A stretch of DNA of 64,000 bases, taken from the NCBI RefSeq assembly GCF_001705235.1, contig NZ_MCGV01000001.1, forward strand, positions 3,042,181 through 3,106,180, given 5' to 3'. The stretch is from Clostridium pasteurianum. Lineage in GTDB: Bacteria > Bacillota > Clostridia > Clostridiales > Clostridiaceae. Shown here piece by piece: positions 26,655 through 36,006 of this stretch. Under the pieces are notes generated by a model. That model did not search any database, had not been told where the DNA came from, and saw only the letters and a list, made by a program, of their open reading frames with translations. How positions within the stretch are numbered: the stretch's first letter is position 1; the number at the start of each line of letters is the position of its first letter. Position numbers and translations under genes: made by a program.

Positions 26655-28238
26655 TTAGCCGATTTGCAGGTATTCATCATATGTGCATTTTTTATCGATG
26701 ATTCCGTCAGCTGTTATTTCAATTATTCTGTTTGCTATAGTTTGAACGAATTCATGATCATGCGATGTAAAGATTAAATTGCCTTTGTAGCTAGTTAAAC
26801 CATTATTTAAAGCTGTTATGGATTCAAGGTCAAGATGGTTTGTTGGTTCATCAAACATCAAAAAGTTTGCGCTGGAGAGCATCATTTTTGATAGCATACA
26901 TCTTACCTTTTCGCCTCCGGAAAGTACGCTTGCTTTTTTTAGAGCTTCTTCACCTGAAAATAACATTCTACCTAAAAAGCCCCTTATATATGTTTCTGAT
27001 TTTTCGTCTGAGTATTGACGGAGCCAGTCAACTAAATCTAAATCACAGTCATTAAAGTATTCTGAGTTGTCTTTTGGAAAATAAGCATTTGTTATAGTTA
27101 TTCCCCATTTAAAGCTTCCACTGTCTGGCTGCATTTCTCCTGAAAGTATTTTAAATAGTGTAGTTTTAGCTATTTCGTTGTCTCCAACTAAAGCAATTTT
27201 ATCATCCTTGGATACTATGAAACTTACATTATTTAAAACTTTTTCGCCATCTATGGTTTTAGATAGATTTTCTACTGTTAAAATATCATTTCCAGGTTCT
27301 CTTTCAGGTTTAAAGTGTACAAATGGATACTTTCTATTTGATGGCTTTATATCTTCTAGAGTTAATTTATCAAGCATCTTTTTACGTGAAGTTGCCTGTT
27401 TGGACTTTGAAGCATTTGCACTGAAACGTGCTATGAAGTCCTTTAGGTCTTTTATCTTTTCTTCTTTTTTCTTGTTTTGATCCTTTGCCATTTCAAGGGC
27501 TAGTGTACTTGATTTATACCAGAAGTCATAGTTACCAACATATAAGGTTATTTTGCCGTAGTCTACATCGGCAATCATAGTACAAACTTTATTTAAGAAA
27601 TGCCTGTCATGGGATACAACGATAACGGTTCCCTCAAAATTTATTAAAAATTCTTCAAGCCAGGCAATTGATTTTATGTCAAGGTGGTTTGTAGGTTCAT
27701 CTAAAAGTAGTATTCCAGGATTTCCGAAAAGTGCCTGCGCAAGAAGGACTTTTACCTTTTCTGATCCTGTTAGTTCTGACATTTTTTTAGTGTGAAGTTC
27801 TGTTCCAATTCCAAGACCTTGAAGAAGCATAGCTGCATCTGATTCTGCTTCCCAGCCGTTTAGCTCAGCAAATTCCCCTTCAAGAGTTGAGGCTTTAATT
27901 CCGTCTTCTTCATTAAAATCAGATTTAGCATAAAGAGCATCTTTTTCTTTCATAATGGAATAAAGTCGGTCATTTCCCATTATTACAGTTTCTAAAACTT
28001 CATAGGCATCATATTGAAAGTGATCCTGCTTTAAAACAGAAATTCTAGTTTGAGCATCAATAGAAACATCACCAGTATTTGGCTCTATTTCTCCAGATAA
28101 AATTTTGAGAAAAGTACTTTTTCCAGCGCCATTTGCACCAATTATTCCATAACAGTTGCCAGGAGTGAATTTTAAATTTACGTCTTCAAATAATTTTCTT
28201 CCGCCATATCTTAAACTTACATTATTTACAGTTAACAC
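26655..28238 (-). CDS. ABC-F family ATPase (YkpA/YbiT-like)
   Basis: A soluble protein of two fused ABC domains without membrane segments, 527 aa. ABC-F proteins act on ribosomes, some giving antibiotic protection, others tuning translation. The first Walker A is GANGAGKST (K40) with Walker B LLLDEPTNHLD. The second P-loop is the unusual GDNEIAKTT, and the first signature reads LTGSEK where LSGGEK is normal; the second, LSGGEKVRCML, is standard. The inter-domain linker is the usual charged helix pair. The start is GTG with AAGGAAG upstream. Housekeeping versus resistance role is not decided. Confidence 0.85.
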   Translation of the reverse strand: MLTVNNVSLRYGGRKLFEDVNLKFTPGNCYGIIGANGAGKSTFLKILSGEIEPNTGDVSIDAQTRISVLKQDHFQYDAYEVLETVIMGNDRLYSIMKEKDALYAKSDFNEEDGIKASTLEGEFAELNGWEAESDAAMLLQGLGIGTELHTKKMSELTGSEKVKVLLAQALFGNPGILLLDEPTNHLDIKSIAWLEEFLINFEGTVIVVSHDRHFLNKVCTMIADVDYGKITLYVGNYDFWYKSSTLALEMAKDQNKKKEEKIKDLKDFIARFSANASKSKQATSRKKMLDKLTLEDIKPSNRKYPFVHFKPEREPGNDILTVENLSKTIDGEKVLNNVSFIVSKDDKIALVGDNEIAKTTLFKILSGEMQPDSGSFKWGITITNAYFPKDNSEYFNDCDLDLVDWLRQYSDEKSETYIRGFLGRMLFSGEEALKKASVLSGGEKVRCMLSKMMLSSANFLMFDEPTNHLDLESITALNNGLTSYKGNLIFTSHDHEFVQTIANRIIEITADGIIDKKCTYDEYLQIG

Positions 28239-28359
28239 GGACTACTTCCTTTCTGCATTGCATTTTATTTAAATTAATAAAAATTTATAGTTAGATAAAA
28301 TTATATCATAAAAATTTCAGAAATACATCTTAAAATTTTTTCTAGCATTAGGCATTATT

Positions 28360-30273
28360 TCAGGAGTTCATTCCTAAATAATAGAGTTTATATGGAGTCT
28401 TTGAATTATTTTTTGTATTTTCCCATTCATATGAGGGAACAACTTTTCCATTTTTCTTAATCCAATTTGTTATAGCTGCATTTTTATTATTTCTTGATAT
28501 AAATTTGTTATTCTGTTTTGCTAATATAGCATATTTAATTTTCCCAGATAAAACTTCCCTTTCAAAATTTTTTAAAGAGATAATTTTATCATTTCCACTA
28601 AATCCGCCAATGGTCATTACAGGTTTTCCTGTTTCAAGTATTAGAGTTGAAGCATAGGTATTAGCAGAAGGTGCCGCTACAAGATATTTTTCATCTGATT
28701 GATTAGTTTCTAAAAATCTTGCTAGTTTTGAATTAGCATTGGCTGAAGATTTACTTTTAAATGGATGAGGGTTGTATGAGAGTTCAAGTCCAGCAGAAGG
28801 ACTAGAAGAATTCATATTTAAAAATATTGGTGAACAAGACCAAATAAATGGTGCAATTAAAAGTCCCATAAAAGCTAATACTGCAAAAGATTTCTCGCTT
28901 TTTCTATTAGAAAGATTGAATATAAGCAGTATGGAAAAAATAAAACATATTAAACCTGTAAGAACAATTATTGGCATGTATCCCTTTGATCTTGTGTGAT
29001 TATAGTATAAAATCGATATTTGGGTTACAGCTGTTATCATGATTGATGCTGGCAATAGGAAAGCTTTCCTGTCTTTATTTTTATAAAAATTCCACATATC
29101 AATTATGCCTATTCCAGTTAGAGCAGCAATTGGTGGTGCCATGGTAGTTAAATAGTAGGTATGAAAAGAACCCTTTGACAAACTAAAAAATATAAATTCG
29201 GTAAAAAACCAGATAAAAAATAGTGTTAAACTCATCTTTCTTTCATTATCAACAGAAAACGTTAATTTTTCTTTTAGAGCTGAAGCTAAGAAGCCCAGCA
29301 CTGCTATTGGGATAAGAAAACCAATTTGATCTGAAATATTATTGTTTCCTATAAGTCTTGTTAAGCCAGGAGTTGATTCATTGCTTAAACCAGATGAAGC
29401 TCTTTTATTTGAATGAGGTTGATTTGCTAATTTATTTGAATGAATTTTTATTTTATGCTTATTTGAAGATGATACTAACTTATTAAACTTTACTCTATCA
29501 AAACCGTTATGACCTAATATAAGTTCTGTAACGGTGTTGTTTGTACTGCTTCCCACAAAAGGTCTATTTTTAGCAGCAACGGAATCTACTGTTAAAGCCC
29601 AGGATAGAGATACAATTACCAGTACAAGCGTGGCACAACATAGATTGGTTATTTTCTTTTTCATATTTAAATTACAGGAAAGAAAATAGCTTATATATAG
29701 TGCAGGGAGTATGAGGTAAGCTTCTGACATTTTTACGTTAAAACCTATGCCTATGCATATGAAGCTTAGTATGAGAAATTTTAAGCTGCTGCCTTTGAAG
29801 GATTTTATTAGAAATAGAACTGAAAGAAGTAAACATAAAACTAGATCATTGTCTATTGTATTGTTTCTACTTGCTGCTACAAAGATTGGAGTTATAGAAA
29901 GGCAAAGTGCAGCCAGTAAGCCTTTTGACGTTCCAAATGATTTTTTTACGATATAATATATCAAAAAGACAGAAATGACACCCGAGAGAGCTTGAGGCAA
30001 AATTATGCTGAAGCCGGTGAAACCAAAAATTTTTGCACATATAGCTTGAAGCCAAAATCCAACTGGTGGTTTATCAATTGTTACGAAACCTGATGGATCA
30101 AAGGAAACAAAAAAGAAATTTTTAAAATTCATAATCATACTTTTTACACCAGCGGCATAATAGGTGTTGCCATAGCCCTCAATGCCTAGATTAGCAAAAT
30201 TTAATATAAATGATAGCAGTAAAATTAAGCATAAATATATACGGTCTTTTGATAAATTTAATTTACTTTTCAA
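28360..30273 (-). CDS. Membrane glycosyltransferase, GT39/ArnT-like
   Basis: A 637 aa polytopic protein that likely moves a sugar from a lipid-linked donor to a surface acceptor. The N-terminal loop NTYYAAGVKSMIMNFKNFFF and the motif FVTIDKPPVGFWLQAI match the PMT/ArnT class, whose aspartate loop binds the donor. About a dozen hydrophobic segments follow, then an extracellular C-terminal domain. I start at TTG 30273 because AGGAGG ends 8 bases before it; an upstream TTG frame would overlap that site. Acceptor and sugar are unknown. A Ser/Asn/Lys-rich loop around residues 270-310 is notably polar. Confidence 0.78.
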   Translation of the reverse strand: MKSKLNLSKDRIYLCLILLLSFILNFANLGIEGYGNTYYAAGVKSMIMNFKNFFFVSFDPSGFVTIDKPPVGFWLQAICAKIFGFTGFSIILPQALSGVISVFLIYYIVKKSFGTSKGLLAALCLSITPIFVAASRNNTIDNDLVLCLLLSVLFLIKSFKGSSLKFLILSFICIGIGFNVKMSEAYLILPALYISYFLSCNLNMKKKITNLCCATLVLVIVSLSWALTVDSVAAKNRPFVGSSTNNTVTELILGHNGFDRVKFNKLVSSSNKHKIKIHSNKLANQPHSNKRASSGLSNESTPGLTRLIGNNNISDQIGFLIPIAVLGFLASALKEKLTFSVDNERKMSLTLFFIWFFTEFIFFSLSKGSFHTYYLTTMAPPIAALTGIGIIDMWNFYKNKDRKAFLLPASIMITAVTQISILYYNHTRSKGYMPIIVLTGLICFIFSILLIFNLSNRKSEKSFAVLAFMGLLIAPFIWSCSPIFLNMNSSSPSAGLELSYNPHPFKSKSSANANSKLARFLETNQSDEKYLVAAPSANTYASTLILETGKPVMTIGGFSGNDKIISLKNFEREVLSGKIKYAILAKQNNKFISRNNKNAAITNWIKKNGKVVPSYEWENTKNNSKTPYKLYYLGMNS

Positions 30274-30434
30274 TGTTAATTCCTCCTTTACCAAGAACTT
30301 TATAGATATTTATATTGTATATGCGATTTTTTAAGTTATAATGGAAATTTTGTTAACAATATGTATATAAATTATCAATTATGAGTTTATGATGATATAT
30401 GATATGATGTAGATGTATATGAAAGGATGATATT

Positions 30435-32618
30435 ATGGGTAAGACACTTGTTTTAGCAGAAAAACCTAGTGTTGCAAGGGATATTGCCAAGGTTTTAAAA
30501 GCTAATATTAATAAAAAAAGTTATTTAGAAGGAAATAAATATGTAGTAATCTGGGCACTTGGACATTTGGTATCTTTAGCTGACCCTGAAAGCTACGGTG
30601 AAAAATATAAAAAATGGAGCATGGACACATTACCTATGCTTCCTAAAAACATGAAGCTTGCTGTTTTAAAAAAGACTTCTAAGCATTTTTATGATATTAA
30701 AAAAGTAATGGAGAGAAAAGATTTAGATGAACTTGTAATAGCTACCGATGCAGGACGTGAAGGAGAGCTTGTAGCTAGATGGATAATTGAAATGGCAAAG
30801 TGGAAAAAGCCAATAAAACGTCTCTGGATATCATCTCAAACTGATAGGGCAGTAAAAGATGGCTTTGCACACTTAAGACCAGGACGTGAGTACGAGAATT
30901 TGTATAAGTCTGCAAAATGCCGCTCGGAGGCTGATTGGTTTGTTGGACTTAATGTTACACGTGCTTTAACATGCAAATATAATGCACAGCTTTCAGCAGG
31001 AAGAGTTCAAACTCCTACATTATATATGATTGTTTCAAGGGAAGAGGAAATTAGAAAGTTTAAACCAAAGGATTATTATACTATTGAAGGAAAGACAAAA
31101 AACTTTGCTATGAACTGGCACGATAAAACAGGGGACTTTAAGATATTTAATAAGGATAGAGCTGAAAAAATTGAAGCAAAGGTTAAAGGAGCAAAGGGAA
31201 AAATAATAGAAGTTACAGAAAGTAAAAAGAAAAAGTATTCCCCTGCACTTTATGATTTAACAGAGCTTCAAAGAGATGCCAATAGATTTTTTGGATTTTC
31301 AGCAAAGGAAACTTTGTCTATAATGCAGAGACTTTATGAAAATCATAAACTTTTAACTTATCCTAGAACGGATTCAAGATATATACCTCGTGATGTTGTG
31401 GCAACACTTCCAGATAGACTTAGAGCTATATCTATAGGTAAATATTCTAGATTTGCAGCACAGATACTAAAAAATAAAATAAATGCACACAAAGGATTTG
31501 TGGATGATAGTAAGGTAACTGATCACTATGCAATAATTCCAACAGAGGAAAGACCAGCATTAGGTGCTCTAAGCAATGAGGAGTTTAAGATATATGATTT
31601 AGTTGTAAAAAGATTTTTAAGCATAATGCTGCCACCTTTTGAATACATTCAAACAACGGTAAAAGCAGAAGTAAGTGGAGAAATTTTTACAGCAAGGGGT
31701 AAGGTTGTTAAGTCAAAGGGCTGGAAAGAAGTATATGACAAGAGCGAAGATTTTGAAGAAAAAGCTGAAATAAAAGACCAGACTCTTCCACAAATAGTTA
31801 AGGGAGAGGATATAAGCTTTTCTTCTGTTAATATACACAAAGGTCAAACTAAACCACCTGCAAGATTTACGGAAGCAACACTGCTATCTGCTATGGAAAA
31901 TCCTCAAAAGTATGTAAGTATGGATAAAAACTCGGCTAAAACTCTGGGAGAGACAGGTGGACTTGGAACTGTTGCAACAAGAGCAGATATAATAGAAAAG
32001 CTTTATAAGACCTTTTATGTAGAGAAAAAAGGAAAGGAAATAGTTCCTACTTCAAAGGGAAAACAGCTTGTTAACTTGGTTCCTTCCGACTTAAAATCAC
32101 CGCTTTTGACTGCTAAATGGGAATCTCAACTTGAAGATATAAGCAAGGGCAGGTTAAAGGGTGAAAGCTTTGTAAATGAAATAAAGGGTTATGCTTCAAA
32201 GCTTGTTGATGATGTAAAGGGAAGTACAGATAAATTTAAATATGACAATTTAACAGGAACTAAATGTCCTAGATGCGGAAAATACATGCTTCAGGTAAAT
32301 GGAAAAAGAGGAAGAATGCTTGTCTGCCAAGATAGAGAATGCGGTTACAGAGAAAACACAGCATTATTTACAAATGTTAGATGCCCTGAATGTCATAAAA
32401 AGCTAGAGCTTAGAGGAGAAGGAGAGGGCAGAATATATGTCTGCACTACTTGTAGCTTTAGAGAAAAATACTCAACTTTCCAGAAAAGATTTAAGGGAGA
32501 AAATAGTAAGGTTAACAAGCGAGAAGTTTCAAATTACATGAAGAAGATGAAAAGGGAAGCAGAAAAACCTTTGAACTCGGAGCTTGCAGAGGCACTGGCT
32601 AAGCTTAAATTGAAATAA
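30435..32618 (+). CDS. topB: DNA topoisomerase III
   Basis: A type IA topoisomerase of 727 aa that decatenates DNA. The TOPRIM domain holds LVLAEKPSVARDIAKVL and ATDAGREGELVARW; the catalytic tyrosine is Y309 in TYPRTDSRYIP. The C-terminal zinc ribbons, CPRCGKYM...CQDRECGYRE and CPECHKK...CTTCSFREKY, follow the core. Housekeeping-like, not linked to conjugation genes. AAGGATG precedes ATG. The cupin gene follows after 25 bases. Confidence 0.96.
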   Translation: MGKTLVLAEKPSVARDIAKVLKANINKKSYLEGNKYVVIWALGHLVSLADPESYGEKYKKWSMDTLPMLPKNMKLAVLKKTSKHFYDIKKVMERKDLDELVIATDAGREGELVARWIIEMAKWKKPIKRLWISSQTDRAVKDGFAHLRPGREYENLYKSAKCRSEADWFVGLNVTRALTCKYNAQLSAGRVQTPTLYMIVSREEEIRKFKPKDYYTIEGKTKNFAMNWHDKTGDFKIFNKDRAEKIEAKVKGAKGKIIEVTESKKKKYSPALYDLTELQRDANRFFGFSAKETLSIMQRLYENHKLLTYPRTDSRYIPRDVVATLPDRLRAISIGKYSRFAAQILKNKINAHKGFVDDSKVTDHYAIIPTEERPALGALSNEEFKIYDLVVKRFLSIMLPPFEYIQTTVKAEVSGEIFTARGKVVKSKGWKEVYDKSEDFEEKAEIKDQTLPQIVKGEDISFSSVNIHKGQTKPPARFTEATLLSAMENPQKYVSMDKNSAKTLGETGGLGTVATRADIIEKLYKTFYVEKKGKEIVPTSKGKQLVNLVPSDLKSPLLTAKWESQLEDISKGRLKGESFVNEIKGYASKLVDDVKGSTDKFKYDNLTGTKCPRCGKYMLQVNGKRGRMLVCQDRECGYRENTALFTNVRCPECHKKLELRGEGEGRIYVCTTCSFREKYSTFQKRFKGENSKVNKREVSNYMKKMKREAEKPLNSELAEALAKLKLK

Positions 32619-32643
32619 TTGGTTTAAAAAGAGGGTATGTTTT

Positions 32644-33027
32644 ATGTCTAGTCTAAAAATATATACAAATGAAGATTCTATATCAGTAAAGAAACCAAAC
32701 GGTACAGAGGTTGATTACTTTATTTTTGACGAGTATGAAATACATTTAAATAAAATACCTCCTCACTCCATTCAAGAGTGGCATAGGCATCAGAAAATAG
32801 ATGAAGCTCTCATAATGACAAGCGGTGAGATATGTTTAAAGTGGATAGAGGATGGAAAAGAATGCAGCAGAATTATTACTAAAGGCATGGTAGTTAGAAT
32901 GGGAAGAGCAGTTCATACTCTCCAAAATAATACGGATGCTCCAGCGGAATTCAATATTGTAAGAACTGTACCGCAAGGAAAAGACAACAGGGAAATAATT
33001 AAAAATGACAAGATAGTTGTGAAGTAA
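32644..33027 (+). CDS. Cupin-domain protein
   Basis: A 127 aa single-domain cupin. Motif 1 includes EWHRHQKIDEALIMTSGEI and motif 2 GMVVRMGRAVHTLQN; the two HxH histidines, the glutamate and the later histidine could bind one metal. Such proteins include small isomerases, dioxygenases and sugar-binding regulators; no choice is possible. Likely read through from topB. Its stop codon lies at the edge of a large hairpin repeat. Confidence 0.7.
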   Translation: MSSLKIYTNEDSISVKKPNGTEVDYFIFDEYEIHLNKIPPHSIQEWHRHQKIDEALIMTSGEICLKWIEDGKECSRIITKGMVVRMGRAVHTLQNNTDAPAEFNIVRTVPQGKDNREIIKNDKIVVK

Positions 33028-33430
33028 CAGTTCTATGTAACATTAAAAAAATTCTATGAATCTTATCATACGTGGGGTTTGGGTCGTATTGTATTACCGA
33101 TAATAGTTAATATATTACTGTAAATATAAAGATATATTATATCTTGTAAAGAAGGATAATGGAATTTCACCCAAACCCCAAGAATGATAATTATCCTTCT
33201 TTATAAAATATAGGCTATCTTAATGTTTACGACTAACAATTCTAATTTATTAATATTAAGGGTTACCTAAATATAAGCACTCTAATAATATAGAGAGTGC
33301 TTATTTAAAGTGAAGAAGGATAATTTTATGATTTTTTCTTCAAGATTTATTAGAATTTTTTTAAATCGTTCCTTCAGCACTGTTACTTTCCTTTAGGGGT
33401 AAGGCAAGGAAAAAATTTCTTCGTACCTAC
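33021..33430 (+). repeat. Mirror-arm hairpin repeat, cupin copy with replaced interior
   Basis: Left AACATTAAAAAAATTCTATG, right AGATTTATTAGAATTTTTTT, and the CCGTACCTACGG tail match the family. The outer arms 33022-33030, including the stop codon, and 33380-33388 pair over 9 bases plus a G-T. The usual core is absent; about 290 bases with their own hairpins replace it, including TGGGGTTTGGGT/ACCCAAACCCCA, GAAGGATAAT/ATTATCCTTC and AAGCACTCT/AGAGTGCTT. This shows that the family is modular. It fills most of the gap to 33533. Confidence 0.75.
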
Positions 33431-33532
33431 GGAATTTCAGAAGTGAAGTTATTTAAACTTTTAAAGTGCACAAGGATTTAATTTTATGTGTTATAATAAT
33501 TTCAAAAGTGTTAATGAAAAGAGGGGCTTATT

Positions 33533-34444
33533 ATGAATGAATCAATACACAAGTATATGAAGGTTGGCTTAATTCATTTCATGGCATATCCTGAATGCGG
33601 TAAGGGAGAAGGACCTATACTTGAGACACTTAAGAAAATAGCCATGGATGATTATTTTGATGCTGTTGAAATCTCATGGATAAAGGATGATAATGTAAGA
33701 AAAGAAGCAAAGAAAATGTTAGAAACCTCCAATCTTTCAGTTGCATATGGTGCACAGCCAAGGCTTTTGACAACTGGATTAAACATAAATGATATTGATG
33801 AAGAAAAAAGATTTGAAGCACTTAAAACACTTAAAGATGGAATTGACGAAGCATATGAAATGAATTCTAAAAGTTTCGCTTTTTTAAGTGGACAATATAA
33901 AGAAGATAAAAAGGAAGAGGCATTTGAAGCTCTTGTTAAATCTACAAAAGAGCTGTGCAGTTATGCAAAGGAAAAAGGCGATATGAAAGTACTTCTTGAG
34001 GTTTTTGATTATGATGTGGACAAGAAATCTTTGATAGGACCTGCTGCTTTAGCAAAAAGGTTCGCAAAAGAGATGACTAAACAGTATGATAATTTTGGAC
34101 TTATTGTTGATTTGAGTCATATACCTCAGCTTCATGAAACTATAGAGGAATCAATACTTCCAGTAAGAGAGTATATACTTCATGCCCATATGGGAAACTG
34201 TGTAATAAAGGACCCTAAATTTCCTGCATATGGAGATCAGCATCCTAGATTTGGCTTTCCCAATAGTGAGTGTGATGTTGAGGAGCTTACAGAATATCTT
34301 AAAGTTTTGAAGTTCATAGGATTTATAAATAAGGAAAATCCACCTATAATAAGTTTTGAGATTAAACCTTATGGTGATGAAGACCCTGATCTTGTGATAG
34401 CAAATGCAAAGAAAGTACTCAATAATGCATGGGCTAGAGTTTAA
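33533..34444 (+). CDS. TIM-barrel sugar-phosphate isomerase/epimerase-like protein
   Basis: A 303 aa protein of the xylose-isomerase-like TIM-barrel superfamily (AP_endonuc_2 type). Pattern support comes from KVLLEVFDYDVDKKSLIGP, NFGLIVDLSHIPQLHET, YILHAHMGNCVIKD and the late ISFEIKPYG; the E, D, H and E in these strands would bind a metal. The substrate is unknown. It shares an operon with the 2-hydroxyacid dehydrogenase 12 bases downstream, suggesting a small catabolic pair acting on a keto- or hydroxy-acid sugar. GAGGGG lies 8 bases before ATG. Confidence 0.7.
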   Translation: MNESIHKYMKVGLIHFMAYPECGKGEGPILETLKKIAMDDYFDAVEISWIKDDNVRKEAKKMLETSNLSVAYGAQPRLLTTGLNINDIDEEKRFEALKTLKDGIDEAYEMNSKSFAFLSGQYKEDKKEEAFEALVKSTKELCSYAKEKGDMKVLLEVFDYDVDKKSLIGPAALAKRFAKEMTKQYDNFGLIVDLSHIPQLHETIEESILPVREYILHAHMGNCVIKDPKFPAYGDQHPRFGFPNSECDVEELTEYLKVLKFIGFINKENPPIISFEIKPYGDEDPDLVIANAKKVLNNAWARV

Positions 34445-34456
34445 GGAGGAGTTGTA

Positions 34457-35431
34457 ATGAAAACAGTAGTTTTGGATGGATATGTATTAAATCCAGGAGA
34501 TATGTCTTGGGAAGGTTTTGAAAAACTTGGGGATTTAACTGTATATGAAAGAACAGATTATACAGGAAAAGAAGAAGCAAAAATTATAGAAAGATCTAAA
34601 GATGCCGATGCTATTCTAACTAATAAAACCATTATATCAAGAAATGTAATTGAAAATCTTCCTAAATTAAAGTATATAGGTGTTTTGGCTACAGGATATA
34701 ATGTTGTTGATTTAGAGGCTGCAAAAGAAAAAGGAATATTAGTAACAAATATTCCTGCTTACAGTACGGCATCTGTAGTTCAAATGTCTATAGGACTTTT
34801 ACTTGAAGTATGTGGTCACATGGGAGATCATAATATGTCTGTAAAAAAAGGTGACTGGCAAAATTGTGCGGACTTTTCATATTGGAATTATCCAGTAATT
34901 GAAGTAGCAAATAAAACTATAGGACTTGTTGGTTACGGAAGTATAGGGAAGGCTATGCATAAAGCTTGTGAAGCTCTTGGAATGAAGGTACTTGTAAATA
35001 CACCTCATCCGGACAAGAAGTTTGAAACGGAAAATATGAAATTTGCAGATTTAGATACTCTTTTACGTGAAGCAGATGTTATTTCACTTCACTGTCCATT
35101 AAAAGCAGAAAACAAGGAAATGATAAATAAAGATAACATTAAGAAAATGAAGGACGGCGTAATTATAATAAACACAGCAAGGGGAGGGCTCATAAACGAG
35201 CAGGATTTATATGAAGCACTTCAAAGTAAAAAAGTTTATGCAGCAGCAGTTGATGTTGTTACTTCTGAACCTATAAGTGCAAATAGCCCACTTTTGAAGG
35301 CTGAAAACTGCATAATAACTCCTCATATTTCATGGGCGACTAGTGAAGCAAGGCAGAGGCTCATGGATATAGCTGTTAATAATTTAAAGCAGTTTGTTAA
35401 TGGAACTCCAATTAATGTTGTAAATAAATAG
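34457..35431 (+). CDS. D-isomer 2-hydroxyacid dehydrogenase (glycerate/hydroxypyruvate type)
   Basis: An NAD(P)-dependent reductase of 324 aa. The Rossmann motif is GLVGYGSIGKAM (about 155-166). The catalytic Arg lies in NTARGGLINEQDL, the Glu in VTSEPIS and the His in ITPHISWATSEARQR, as in hydroxypyruvate and glycerate dehydrogenases. AGGAGG sits 8 bases before ATG. Paired with the TIM-barrel protein upstream; terminator follows. Confidence 0.87.
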   Translation: MKTVVLDGYVLNPGDMSWEGFEKLGDLTVYERTDYTGKEEAKIIERSKDADAILTNKTIISRNVIENLPKLKYIGVLATGYNVVDLEAAKEKGILVTNIPAYSTASVVQMSIGLLLEVCGHMGDHNMSVKKGDWQNCADFSYWNYPVIEVANKTIGLVGYGSIGKAMHKACEALGMKVLVNTPHPDKKFETENMKFADLDTLLREADVISLHCPLKAENKEMINKDNIKKMKDGVIIINTARGGLINEQDLYEALQSKKVYAAAVDVVTSEPISANSPLLKAENCIITPHISWATSEARQRLMDIAVNNLKQFVNGTPINVVNK

Positions 35432-35446
35432 TATACTATATAAATT

Positions 35447-35489
35447 AAAAGTCATACACTCCTATGATTTATGGAAGGTATGGCTTTTT
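35447..35489 (+). terminator. Terminator of the isomerase/dehydrogenase operon
   Basis: AAAAGTCATAC pairs with GTATGGCTTTT (one G-T pair) around a 20-base loop, with a T5 end. Confidence 0.75.
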
Positions 35490-35682
35490 GTATGCCTTTA
35501 TATAAAAAGATAGGAGATTGTTAATTAGACTTTAAAAAGTAAAACATAGTCTAAGGAAAAGAGCTGATATTATAGTATGCAAAATATTAAAAGGTAGGGT
35601 TGAAAACGGTCTTTAATAAAAATTTTTCCATTGGATATTAGAATTCCTACTGCATAAGTAATTTTTAGAAGGTAGGTGTATT

Positions 35683-35910
35683 ATGGTAAAAATAACAGGA
35701 ACACGTTCATATATTAAAGTGGAGATGAATGGGAAAACAGTAAAAATTCCAGGTGAAATGATTATAGGAGGTTTCGTTGCAGTTAAGAAAGCTATAAAAG
35801 AATGGGAGAAGCCTGCTAAAGAAGTAATAGATGAAGAAACAAAGGAAAAACTAATCAGAGAGGTGGTTAGTAAAACAAAAGATTCATATATGGTAATTAC
35901 ATTTGAATAA
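35683..35910 (+). CDS. Small protein resembling Imm74-type immunity proteins
   Basis: 75 aa, acidic C-terminal half. The pattern IKVEMNGKTVKIPGEMIIGGF, then IKEWEKP, IDEETKEKLIREVV and a final YMVITFE resembles, from memory, Imm74 immunity proteins of polymorphic toxin systems. No toxin gene lies next to it, so it would be an orphan antitoxin if the family call is right. GAAGGTAGG precedes ATG. Start and coding nature are well supported; the function is tentative. Confidence 0.55.
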   Translation: MVKITGTRSYIKVEMNGKTVKIPGEMIIGGFVAVKKAIKEWEKPAKEVIDEETKEKLIREVVSKTKDSYMVITFE

Positions 35911-36006
35911 CTTGCATGTTTTAGTTAAAAAGATACAAAAAATTAAAATATGGATAGTTGATGCTAAATAAGTAGTAGCTTAATATTTAACAATTGGAGG
36001 ACAAAA

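Noticed and set aside
30435-32618. Topoisomerase III as a sign of an integrative conjugative element
   Set aside because: No relaxase, VirB4/D4, integrase or attachment repeats are near; the gene looks like the chromosomal copy.
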